Assembly (NCBI GenBank): GCA_025361465.1
Contig: JANYAG010000111.1
Location: 1-9,226, forward strand
From: Gemmatimonadota bacterium
GTDB taxonomy: Bacteria; Gemmatimonadota; Gemmatimonadetes; Gemmatimonadales; GWC2-71-9
Direction: 5' to 3'
DNA length: 9,226 bases
The notes below the pieces were generated by a model. The model saw only the letters and a list, made by a program, of their open reading frames with translations. It had not been told where the DNA came from and ran no database searches. This document shows, in pieces, positions 1-6,167 of the stretch (position 1 is its first letter; each line of letters begins with the position of its first letter). The position numbers and the translations under genes are program-made.

Positions 1-219
1 CTTGGCGCCGGGGCCGTGAGCTTTGATGTCGAAGGGGCATCGAGCGTCAAGAGCTACTTCGCCATCAATGCCGGGGCGAAGCTCACCTACAACCTCAACC
101 GCAGTCTTGGCATCGTGATTTCGCCGCAGGGTGACATCGCCTTCACCAAGAAGGCCGATCTGAACACCACGAACGCCTGGGTCTGGCCGGTATCCGCCGG
201 CTTCCGCGTCAAGTTCTAG
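1..219 (+). CDS. Outer-membrane beta-barrel-like protein, C-terminal fragment
   Basis: The frame is open from the first base to a TAG stop at 217-219, giving 72 residues; the start lies upstream of the window. Alternating polar and hydrophobic stretches, such as FAINAGAKLTYNLN and WVWPVSAGFRVKF, look like antiparallel beta strands. The protein ends in phenylalanine preceded by alternating residues (FRVKF), the usual C-terminal signal of outer-membrane barrels recognised by the BAM machinery. This suggests an OmpA/OmpW-like or generic porin-family barrel, but the family cannot be named from this end alone. A GTG at 16 could serve as a start, but it would leave only 67 residues and no signal peptide, so a truncated longer gene is much more likely. 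The downstream TPR gene is on the same strand, 84 bases away. Confidence 0.6.
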   Translation, partial: LGAGAVSFDVEGASSVKSYFAINAGAKLTYNLNRSLGIVISPQGDIAFTKKADLNTTNAWVWPVSAGFRVKF

Positions 220-293
220 CACGGCGTGCATGTCGGCGGCGGGTCGCATGGTGCGGCCCGCTGTCGGCATTATCTTCTCCGGTCCCCCGTTGC

Positions 294-297
294 GGAG
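294..297 (+). promoter_or_regulatory. Ribosome-binding site for the TPR gene
   Basis: GGAG sits six bases before the ATG at 304. It supports this start over the in-frame GTG at 226, which would put 26 residues ahead of the signal peptide. Confidence 0.5.
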
Positions 298-303
298 CTC
301 GCC

Positions 304-1155
304 ATGCCCTCGCCGTCCCCTGTCATCGCTGCTTTCCTTGCCTCGCTCCTCCTGGCACCGGCCGCCTCGGCGCAGGCCAACCGGGCCGACTCGCTCCGGG
401 CCGCGCAGCGCATCGACGCCGAAGGGAAGCACAGTGAGGCGAGGGCGATGTTTCAGACGCTCATCACCAGTGCTCCCGATGCGGCGGCGCGCGCGGTGGC
501 ACAGCGCCGGCTGGCCGTGTCGCACGGCTACGATGGCAACTGCGCCAAGGTGATCGAGCTCGAGGAGCAGGTCATTGCCTACTGGGTGACGCGGCGCGAG
601 GCCGAGCCCCAGAATGCGCACTATCAGGCAGGGGAGATGGCCAACGAGGCGGCGAGGATCTGCATCGACAACGGCTTCCTCGACCAGGCGGAACGGATGT
701 ACCGGCGCGGCAGCGAACTGGGAAACCTTGAGCCGGCGCCGCGCACTCACCCGAAGTCTCTCTGGGGCTATCGCCTGGCCCACGGCCTCGGCCGTGTCGC
801 CGCGCGCCGTGGCAACGCCACCGAAGCGAAGCGTTGGGTGGCCGAGGCGCGGCGAATTCTTGATGCCGACTCGGTGATGGCGAAGGCGCAGGAGCAGTAC
901 TTCCCGTACCTGGTCGGCTACGTCGCGCTCTTCACCGACGATCTCGCGACAGCGGAAGCCTCGTTCATCGCCACCACCAAGGCGCTGCCCAACGATCCCT
1001 TCCAGCTGGTCCTGCTCGGCATGACCTACGAAAAGAAGGGCGACATGCCGAAGGCCCGCGAACTCTACCAGCGAGCCTACGACATGTCGACTGGAAGCAC
1101 TCCGCCCGCGGTCTATTCGCGGGTGTTCACGGCGAAGAAGCTCGGGCGACCCTGA
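304..1155 (+). CDS. Secreted TPR-repeat protein
   Basis: 283 residues from the ATG at 304. This start is chosen because a GGAG lies six bases upstream (294-297) and the protein then opens with a signal peptide: a hydrophobic core at about residues 7-20 and an APAASA-Q cleavage site near residue 23. The n-region lacks Lys or Arg, so an upstream start at GTG 226 (309 residues) is a weaker alternative. Helical pairs resembling tetratricopeptide repeats lie at about 29-58, 112-140, 155-187 and 200-263. The last is clearest (ALPNDPFQLVLLGMTYEKKGD followed by ARELYQRAYDM in outline). TPR folds usually mediate protein-protein contacts; no catalytic residues are seen. The protein is probably periplasmic or exported, with an unknown partner. 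The gene ends three bases from the stop of the convergent sortilin-like gene. Confidence 0.75.
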   Translation: MPSPSPVIAAFLASLLLAPAASAQANRADSLRAAQRIDAEGKHSEARAMFQTLITSAPDAAARAVAQRRLAVSHGYDGNCAKVIELEEQVIAYWVTRREAEPQNAHYQAGEMANEAARICIDNGFLDQAERMYRRGSELGNLEPAPRTHPKSLWGYRLAHGLGRVAARRGNATEAKRWVAEARRILDADSVMAKAQEQYFPYLVGYVALFTDDLATAEASFIATTKALPNDPFQLVLLGMTYEKKGDMPKARELYQRAYDMSTGSTPPAVYSRVFTAKKLGRP

Positions 1156-1158
1156 TCA

Positions 1159-4100
1159 TCAATTTCCGATGTGCAGCACCTGACGATAGCTCTTCCCCTT
1201 GAAGGTCATGGTGACGAGGTAATCTCCGGCGCCGGCGGTTCCGCCGCCGGCACCACCCCGTCCACCACCGCCGCCGCCACCGCCGCCGCCGCCGCCGCGA
1301 CCGCCCGTGGCCGCGACCTTGATGCCGATCAAGTCGAAGATCTTGGTCACGTTGGCTGGCTCCGGGCCACCGCCGCCGCGACCGCCGCCAGCCCCGCCTC
1401 CGCGACCGGCAGGCGTCGGCGGCGGCTCTGCCGGCCGGGCGCAGAACGGATCCCACTGGGTCAGCGGCCGCTCGCAATTCGCCGCACTCGCGCCGCGTCC
1501 GCCACCGCCACCGCCACCGCCGCGGCCAAAGGCCGCCGCTCCGACTCCGCCAAGCCCACCCGCCGGCGCGGGTGGGAAGAGCAGGGTGCGCGCCCGCGCG
1601 ACCGCGGCGGTGTCGTACTTGGCCGCGGTGAGCGAGTCGAGCACCTTCGGGCCGCGCACCGCCTTGAGGATGCTGTCGCGCCGCTCCGAAGGAGACAATG
1701 GCGCCGGCGTCGCCGGTGCCGCCGCGGCCCGCGTGGCGAAGTTCCAACTCACGCTGTGCACCCCCGGCGTGTTGGAACCGTTGAGGGTGGCCAGGGTGTC
1801 ACCCGCCGCGTTGGTGATGGCAAAGCGCACCGTGTCGGTCGCCGCGGCGGAGCCGATCCGATAAGTGAGGTCCGCCCCGTAGGACGGATTGGGAGTGGCG
1901 AAGAACGCCTGGGCGTTGCCGTTGCCCGAGGCCATCAGCGTCGGTCCTTCCCCCCATTGGAGCGCCGGGTGCGGTTCGAACAGCGCCGCCTCGGCCGCAA
2001 CCACCTTGGGCGTCAGCTGTTCCAGCGGCGCAATGTCCACGATCCAGAAGGAGCGACCATGGGTCGCCGCGATCAGTTCGTGATCGCGCGGATGGATCTT
2101 GAGGTCGAACACCGGTACCGACGGCAGGCCGGCGGCGAACGTGCTCCAGCTCTTGCCGCGATCCAGCGAGGCGTACGCGCTGATCGAGGTGCCGACCAGG
2201 AGCAGGTCCCGATTGACCGGATCTTCGCGGATCACGTGGACGAAGTCACCGACCCCGTCGTGCGGCAGGTTGTTGGCGATCGGACTGAAGGTCTTGCCGC
2301 CGTCGGTCGTGACGTACAGATAGGGCAGGAAGTCGTTGCGCCGATGGTTGTCGAAGGCGACGTAGAAGGTGAGCGTGTCGAAGTGCGACGGCTCGATCCG
2401 ATTGACGTACACCTCGCGATCCGGCAGCCCCGGGAAGCGGGCCGTGAGATCCTCCCAGGTGGCGCCGTCGTTCTTCGACAGCCAGACGTTGCCATCATCG
2501 GTGCCGGCGTACAGCAGGCCGGGCTTGAGGTACGATTCGGCCATTGCGACGACGGTGCCGTAGGTCTCAGCCCCCGTCGCATCGAGGGTGACACCACCGG
2601 TCCAGGTGGTGGAGGTGTCGATCTTGGCCTGCAGCTTCTTGGACAGGTCCGGCGAGATGAGGTAGAAGTCTTCGCCGCGCTTGGCCGACTTGAGGATGCG
2701 GTTGCCGGCGAAGTAGATCACCGCCGGATTGTGCGGCGAGATGAAGAAGGGCGAGTTCCAGTTGAAGCGCAGCGCCAGGTCGATCGAGTCCTGCCGCTGC
2801 TGGCCGCGGAGCTTGGCGATCGTGGCCGCCAGCGGCTTGGCCATCGGCGCCAGCGGGTCGCCGCGCACGGTGGCGATCGAGTCCTCCCACTTCCGGTACT
2901 GCTCCTGCCAGGACGGCTTGCGGAAGCCGAGCCGCTCGCCCGTCTTCAGGTTGATGCGCGACGCGCTGCCGCCCTGCGACTCGCTGTAGACGACGTTGGG
3001 GTCGGTCGGATCCTGGGCGGTGTAGAAGCCGTCGCCGCCACTCACCGTATACCAGTAGGCGTTGTTGGTGGCACCGCCCTTCCGCCGGCTGGGACCGCAC
3101 CAGCCGCCGTTGTCCTGCGCGCCGCCACAGATGTTGTAGGGCACGGCAAAGTCGTAGCTCACTTCGTAGAACTGGGCGATCGGCAGGTTGGTGGTCTGGA
3201 AGAAATTGCCGCCGCGATCGAAGGTGATCGAGATCCCGCCGTCGTTCCCGATGACCCAGCGTTCGGGATCATTGGGGTCGATCCAGAGCCCGTGGTCATC
3301 CACGTGGACATTCTGGGCGGCGTTGCGAATGGTCTTGCCGCCGTCCTCGCTCAGCTGCAGCTCGGTGGACGAGAAGTAGACCCGGTTGGCGTCCTTCGGG
3401 TCGACCCGGACCTGCGAGTAGTAGAACGGCCGGACGTTGTAGCTGTTCATCTTGGTCCAGCTCTTCCCCGCGTCAGCCGAGCGATAGAGACCGTTGCCGG
3501 CGGGAGCGTTCGACGGCGTGTAGCCGCCGGTGTCCTTCCGCACCGCCGCTGCCTCGACCAGCGCATAGACGACATCAGGGTTCGATGGTGCCACGGCCAG
3601 CCCGATGCGCCCCTTGATCCCCTCGGCGAAACCGTTGCCGGTGATCTCGCCCCACGTCGTGCCACCATCGGTCGACTTCCAGAGCCCCGATCCGGGGCCA
3701 CCGCTCTTGAGCGAGTATGGCGTGCGCAACCGCTCGTACGCGGCCGCATAGATCACGTTTGGGTCGCGCGGGTCGAGGGCCACATCGACGAAACCGGCCT
3801 TGTCGCTGATGAACGTGATCGGCTTCCAGGTCTGGCCGCCATCGGTCGTCTTGTAGAGGCCGCGATCCGGATTCGCTGCCCACGCCGCTCCGAGCGCCGC
3901 CACATAGACCGTGTTGGGATCCTTGGGATGCACCACGATCCGGCCGATGTGCTGCGTCTTCTCGAGGCCCATGAATTTCCAGGTGAGGCCGCCATCCATG
4001 GACTTGTAGATCCCGGCGCCCGGCTCGATGGTGTTGCGCGAGTTCGGCTCACCGGTGCCCGCCCAGACCTGCATCGTGTCCGACGGGGCGATCGCCAGCA

Positions 4101-4386
4101 TCCCCATCGAGATCACCCGCTTGTCGTCGAACACCGGGCGCCAGGTCTGGCCGTTGTTCATGCTCTTCCAGATCCCGCCGGCCGCCGCGGCGACGAACAA
4201 CGTCTTCGACGGACCGGGGATGCCGACGACGTCGGAGACCCGGCCGCCGAAGTTGGCCGGCCCGACGTTGCGCCATCGCATGCCGGCGACCGTCGCCGAG
4301 TCGAGGGACTGCGCCTGGAGGGGCAACGAAAAGGCCGTCGCAAGGAGCGCGACGGCCAGGAAGGGACACCAGCGGGGAACGGACAT
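1159..4386 (-). CDS. Secreted Asp-box/sortilin (VPS10)-like beta-propeller protein with glycine-rich tail
   Basis: 1075 residues from the ATG at 4386. Residues 1-26 form a Sec signal peptide (PRW, hydrophobic core, then LPLQAQ). Asp-box motifs (S-x-D-x-G-x-T-W) occur at about 75-82, 129-136, 180-187, 238-245, 303-310, 346-353, 637-644, 693-700 and 740-747, as in sortilin/VPS10 and BNR-type beta-propellers. Also typical of the large bacterial members are the CGGAQDNGGWCG segment (420-431) and THGRSFWIVD (775-784). About 828-884 resembles a FlgD-like Ig fold (YRI, VRFAITNAAGDTLATL, GVHSVSWNF). The tail from 954 to 1049 is glycine/arginine-rich, and the protein closes with a strand-rich GDYLVTMTFKGKSYRQVLHI. 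Such proteins are often annotated as glycosyl hydrolases, but no catalytic residues can be assigned, so adhesion or substrate binding is equally possible. The gene ends in tandem stops TGA TGA (1161-1156) and starts 47 bases after the upstream gene. No strong Shine-Dalgarno sequence is visible. Confidence 0.9.
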   Translation of the reverse strand: MSVPRWCPFLAVALLATAFSLPLQAQSLDSATVAGMRWRNVGPANFGGRVSDVVGIPGPSKTLFVAAAAGGIWKSMNNGQTWRPVFDDKRVISMGMLAIAPSDTMQVWAGTGEPNSRNTIEPGAGIYKSMDGGLTWKFMGLEKTQHIGRIVVHPKDPNTVYVAALGAAWAANPDRGLYKTTDGGQTWKPITFISDKAGFVDVALDPRDPNVIYAAAYERLRTPYSLKSGGPGSGLWKSTDGGTTWGEITGNGFAEGIKGRIGLAVAPSNPDVVYALVEAAAVRKDTGGYTPSNAPAGNGLYRSADAGKSWTKMNSYNVRPFYYSQVRVDPKDANRVYFSSTELQLSEDGGKTIRNAAQNVHVDDHGLWIDPNDPERWVIGNDGGISITFDRGGNFFQTTNLPIAQFYEVSYDFAVPYNICGGAQDNGGWCGPSRRKGGATNNAYWYTVSGGDGFYTAQDPTDPNVVYSESQGGSASRINLKTGERLGFRKPSWQEQYRKWEDSIATVRGDPLAPMAKPLAATIAKLRGQQRQDSIDLALRFNWNSPFFISPHNPAVIYFAGNRILKSAKRGEDFYLISPDLSKKLQAKIDTSTTWTGGVTLDATGAETYGTVVAMAESYLKPGLLYAGTDDGNVWLSKNDGATWEDLTARFPGLPDREVYVNRIEPSHFDTLTFYVAFDNHRRNDFLPYLYVTTDGGKTFSPIANNLPHDGVGDFVHVIREDPVNRDLLLVGTSISAYASLDRGKSWSTFAAGLPSVPVFDLKIHPRDHELIAATHGRSFWIVDIAPLEQLTPKVVAAEAALFEPHPALQWGEGPTLMASGNGNAQAFFATPNPSYGADLTYRIGSAAATDTVRFAITNAAGDTLATLNGSNTPGVHSVSWNFATRAAAAPATPAPLSPSERRDSILKAVRGPKVLDSLTAAKYDTAAVARARTLLFPPAPAGGLGGVGAAAFGRGGGGGGGGRGASAANCERPLTQWDPFCARPAEPPPTPAGRGGGAGGGRGGGGPEPANVTKIFDLIGIKVAATGGRGGGGGGGGGGGGRGGAGGGTAGAGDYLVTMTFKGKSYRQVLHIGN
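1240..1521 (-). repeat. Trinucleotide-rich tract encoding poly-glycine/arginine tail
   Basis: On the + strand the region is rich in CCG/CCA triplets, read on the - strand as glycine codons. The longest pure run is 12 consecutive Gly codons at 1261-1296 (residues 1031-1042), and a second run of eight lies at 1498-1521 (residues 956-963). Shorter G/R blocks lie between them (residues 994-1007). Codons mix GGC, GGT and GGA, so the tract is not a perfect microsatellite, but the longest exact GGC stretches could slip. It is interrupted by a non-glycine island with two cysteines (1441-1476). Confidence 0.85.
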
Positions 4387-4433
4387 GAGGCGGCCTGGGC
4401 GTTGAGGGTGTTGGTGAAGCCGGGCGAAAGCGG
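4387..4433. other. Short spacer between helical unknown gene and sortilin-like gene
   Basis: 47 bases with no ORF, no hairpin followed by a T-tract and no recognisable -35/-10 pair on the - strand. The downstream gene may therefore be read through from the lipB-side operon. Confidence 0.5.
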
Positions 4434-4988
4434 TCAGTCGTTGTCCGGCGGCACGGGGGGCCGCCCCTTGCCGGCGTATTGCGCTTCAATCCGTGAATGG
4501 AGGTCATCGGCGCCGATGATTCCCTTGACCGAGGCGATGATCCCCGCCACCACGTCTTCGGCCCAGTACTCATCGGGCCGAGTCTCGAGCGGCACATGAT
4601 CCCGCTGGCGCTGCAGGTAATCGATGGCGGTCTGGACCCACTCGGCCTGGGCGCCGGCCACGAGGGACCACGATCCGGTGGCCCGCAGCTCCATCTCGGC
4701 CAGGGCGTCGAGCTGCTCCTTGAGTTCCTTGGCGATCGGGCCCGAGCGCAGTCGCTCGGCGGCCAAGGTGAGCATGGCCGTGCGCTCCGACTCCATCGGC
4801 TCGGGCAGCGGGGCGAGGTAATGCCGCTGATCGGCGACCATCTCGGCCAGGCGAACGCACACGGCGCGGATCGGCGGCGTCAGTTCCTTCGGCACCTCGC
4901 TTGCCCACGACGCGGCAGCGCGCAGGATCGCTGCGATCTTCTCGTCGGCGGCGGCGTGGATCTTCGCCTTGTCCATCGGTTCAGCCAT
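4434..4988 (-). CDS. Uncharacterised helical protein, coupled to lipB
   Basis: 184 residues from the ATG at 4988; family not recognised. The start is chosen because the reading frame upstream lies inside lipB, the protein begins MAEPMDKAKI, and a GAGGAG lies 11 bases upstream (5005-5000). A second in-frame Met at residue 5 is possible but has no ribosome-binding site. The protein is soluble, with no signal peptide or membrane segment, and mostly predicted helix: about 6-31, 40-57, 67-105 and 108-129, then an acidic DEYWAEDVVAGIIASVKG segment (139-156) and a Pro-rich end. It has one cysteine (residue 44) and no obvious nucleotide- or metal-binding motif. The ATG overlaps the lipB stop by eight bases (ATGGCTGA), so translation is probably coupled to lipB. 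Function unknown; the position suggests, but does not show, a link with lipoylation or PDH. Confidence 0.75.
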   Translation of the reverse strand: MAEPMDKAKIHAAADEKIAAILRAAASWASEVPKELTPPIRAVCVRLAEMVADQRHYLAPLPEPMESERTAMLTLAAERLRSGPIAKELKEQLDALAEMELRATGSWSLVAGAQAEWVQTAIDYLQRQRDHVPLETRPDEYWAEDVVAGIIASVKGIIGADDLHSRIEAQYAGKGRPPVPPDND

Positions 4989-5718
4989 GAGGAGAAGGTC
5001 TCCTCGACCCCGGTGCCATTGCAAGTCTTTCCATAAGATTCTCGGCCTGGCAAATCCGGGGCGAGAGGGAGAAGGTGTCGCAGAGGCTCGACACCACGGT
5101 GTCACGGACCCGGGTGGCCAACGCCCCTGCCGCCCCATTGAGACCGAGTTCTCGCTGAACCGAGGTCATCACGACCCCGTCAATGCCGCAGGGCACGATG
5201 GCCTCAAACCACGACATGTCGGGGTCGACATTGAGGGCGAAGCCGTGCAACGTGACCCATTGCTTCACGTGAATGCCGATGCTCGCGATCTTCCGGCCCC
5301 GCGTCCAGACCCCGGTCTTGCCCGAGATCCGCTCACCGGGCAGCCCAAGGGCGGCAAGCGCATCGATCAGCGCCTGCTCGACGGCACGCAGGTACCAGTG
5401 GAGGTCTTCGCGATGCTGGGAGAGATGAAAGATCGGGTAGCCGACGAGTTGCCCGGGGCCGTGCCAGGTCACGTCGCCGCCGCGTTCGATCTCGACCACC
5501 TCGGCCCCCCGGGCTTGCAGCGCGTCGACCGCAATCGGGAGGGAGGACGCCAGCGTCCCGCGACCAAGCGTGTAGACGGGGTCGTGCTCGACCAGCAGCA
5601 GGATGTCGTTGGTAAGGGCACCGGCGATGCGGGCGAGGCGCACCTCGCGTTGCAGTTCCAGGATCTCGTGGTAGGGACGGCGGCCGAGATCGACGACGTC
5701 CAGCACCGCGCCAGTCAT
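4981..5718 (-). CDS. lipB: Octanoyl-[acyl-carrier-protein]:protein N-octanoyltransferase LipB
   Basis: 245 residues from the ATG at 5718. LipB moves octanoate from acyl carrier protein to the lipoyl-domain lysine of 2-oxoacid dehydrogenase E2 and glycine-cleavage H proteins; LipA then inserts sulfur. Family motifs are present: EHDPVYTLGRG (44-54), the signature RGGDVTWHGPGQLVGYP (79-95), GRKIASIGIHV (141-151) and IVPCGIDG (174-181). By comparison with the known Lys/Cys dyad of LipB enzymes, Lys143 and Cys177 are the likely catalytic pair. It is about 30 residues longer than E. coli LipB (213), mostly in a C-terminal tail after about residue 215. The frame is open further upstream, but the ATG is set by the ATGA overlap (5718-5715) with the preceding membrane-protein gene. 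No strong Shine-Dalgarno sequence is seen, so coupling is likely. The next gene begins eight bases inside its 3' end. Confidence 0.95.
   Translation of the reverse strand: MTGAVLDVVDLGRRPYHEILELQREVRLARIAGALTNDILLLVEHDPVYTLGRGTLASSLPIAVDALQARGAEVVEIERGGDVTWHGPGQLVGYPIFHLSQHREDLHWYLRAVEQALIDALAALGLPGERISGKTGVWTRGRKIASIGIHVKQWVTLHGFALNVDPDMSWFEAIVPCGIDGVVMTSVQRELGLNGAAGALATRVRDTVVSSLCDTFSLSPRICQAENLMERLAMAPGSRRPSPHG
4989..5005 (-). promoter_or_regulatory. Hairpin enclosing the ribosome-binding site of the helical unknown gene
   Basis: In the - strand transcript, GAGGAGA pairs perfectly with TCTCCTC around a three-base CCT loop, and the 3' arm ends directly against the ATG at 4988. The 5' arm is the only good Shine-Dalgarno sequence for that gene (GAGGAG, 11 bases from the start). 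The hairpin lies in the last codons of lipB, so ribosomes finishing lipB would melt it. This is a plausible translational-coupling switch, inferred from base pairing only. Confidence 0.5.
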
Positions 5719-6167
5719 CCGGCGGCCCGTATCCGCCGCCCGAAGTAGACGGCCACGGCGAGGGCGACCAACGCCACGCCAAGGAGAGCGGTGCCACCAA
5801 GCAGTTCGTTGGTGAGAAACGTCACCCCCATGCTCACCACGAAGCCGAGGAACGCCGCCACGATCGACAGCCCGCCGCGCCGGAACGTCGAGTCGATCGG
5901 TGCCATCAGGAACCAGGCAGTGACGGCGGTGAAGACCAAACCGCCGAGCAGCCCGTAGAGGAAGAGGTTGACGTACCCCGCGCTGGTGTCCACCTGCGCC
6001 GGGCCCTCGGTGGGACGGAGCCCCGCCACCATGAAGGTGAGGATCGAAAACCACGCCACCGACGCGGTCACGGCGGTGAGCACCGAGCGGACCGCCAGGC
6101 CGACCCGGTCTTCCGTCGGTGCATCGGCCCCGAAGGGGTTCGGGGAGCGCGGTGGTTCGTCGGCCAT
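5715..6167 (-). CDS. Small four-helix membrane protein of unknown function
   Basis: 150 residues from the ATG at 6167; family not recognised. A polar, proline-rich N-terminus (1-24) is followed by four likely transmembrane helices at about 28-50, 66-89, 99-119 and 123-142, with RR at the C-terminus (144-145) and a basic loop between helices 2 and 3 (FRRGG, 95-99). The positive-inside rule suggests both ends are cytoplasmic. No transporter, enzyme or signal-peptide motif is evident. The start codon overlaps the lpd stop as TAATG, and the stop codon overlaps the lipB start as ATGA, so the gene is wedged with no spacer between two lipoate-related genes. This strongly suggests co-expression; a functional link is inference only. 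Confidence 0.75.
   Translation of the reverse strand: MADEPPRSPNPFGADAPTEDRVGLAVRSVLTAVTASVAWFSILTFMVAGLRPTEGPAQVDTSAGYVNLFLYGLLGGLVFTAVTAWFLMAPIDSTFRRGGLSIVAAFLGFVVSMGVTFLTNELLGGTALLGVALVALAVAVYFGRRIRAAG

Noticed and set aside
220..303. Promoter for the TPR gene (a TATCTT at 271-276)
   Set aside because: No matching -35 element at suitable spacing; a single AT-rich hexamer is not enough in a GC-rich genome.
1159..4386. Calling the Asp-box protein a sialidase or defined glycosidase
   Set aside because: Asp-boxes occur in many non-enzymatic propellers, and no arginine triad or catalytic acid pair could be assigned from the sequence.
1171..4599. A very long + strand open frame (1142 codons) opposite the sortilin-like gene
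   Set aside because: It is the mirror of a GC-rich coding frame. The translation is Arg/Ala/Gly/Val-rich without domains, while the - strand product has a signal peptide and nine Asp-boxes.
5719..6054. N-terminal extension of LipB to 357 residues
   Set aside because: The extra frame lies inside the membrane-protein gene, and LipB family similarity begins just after the ATG at 5718, which is set by an ATGA overlap.
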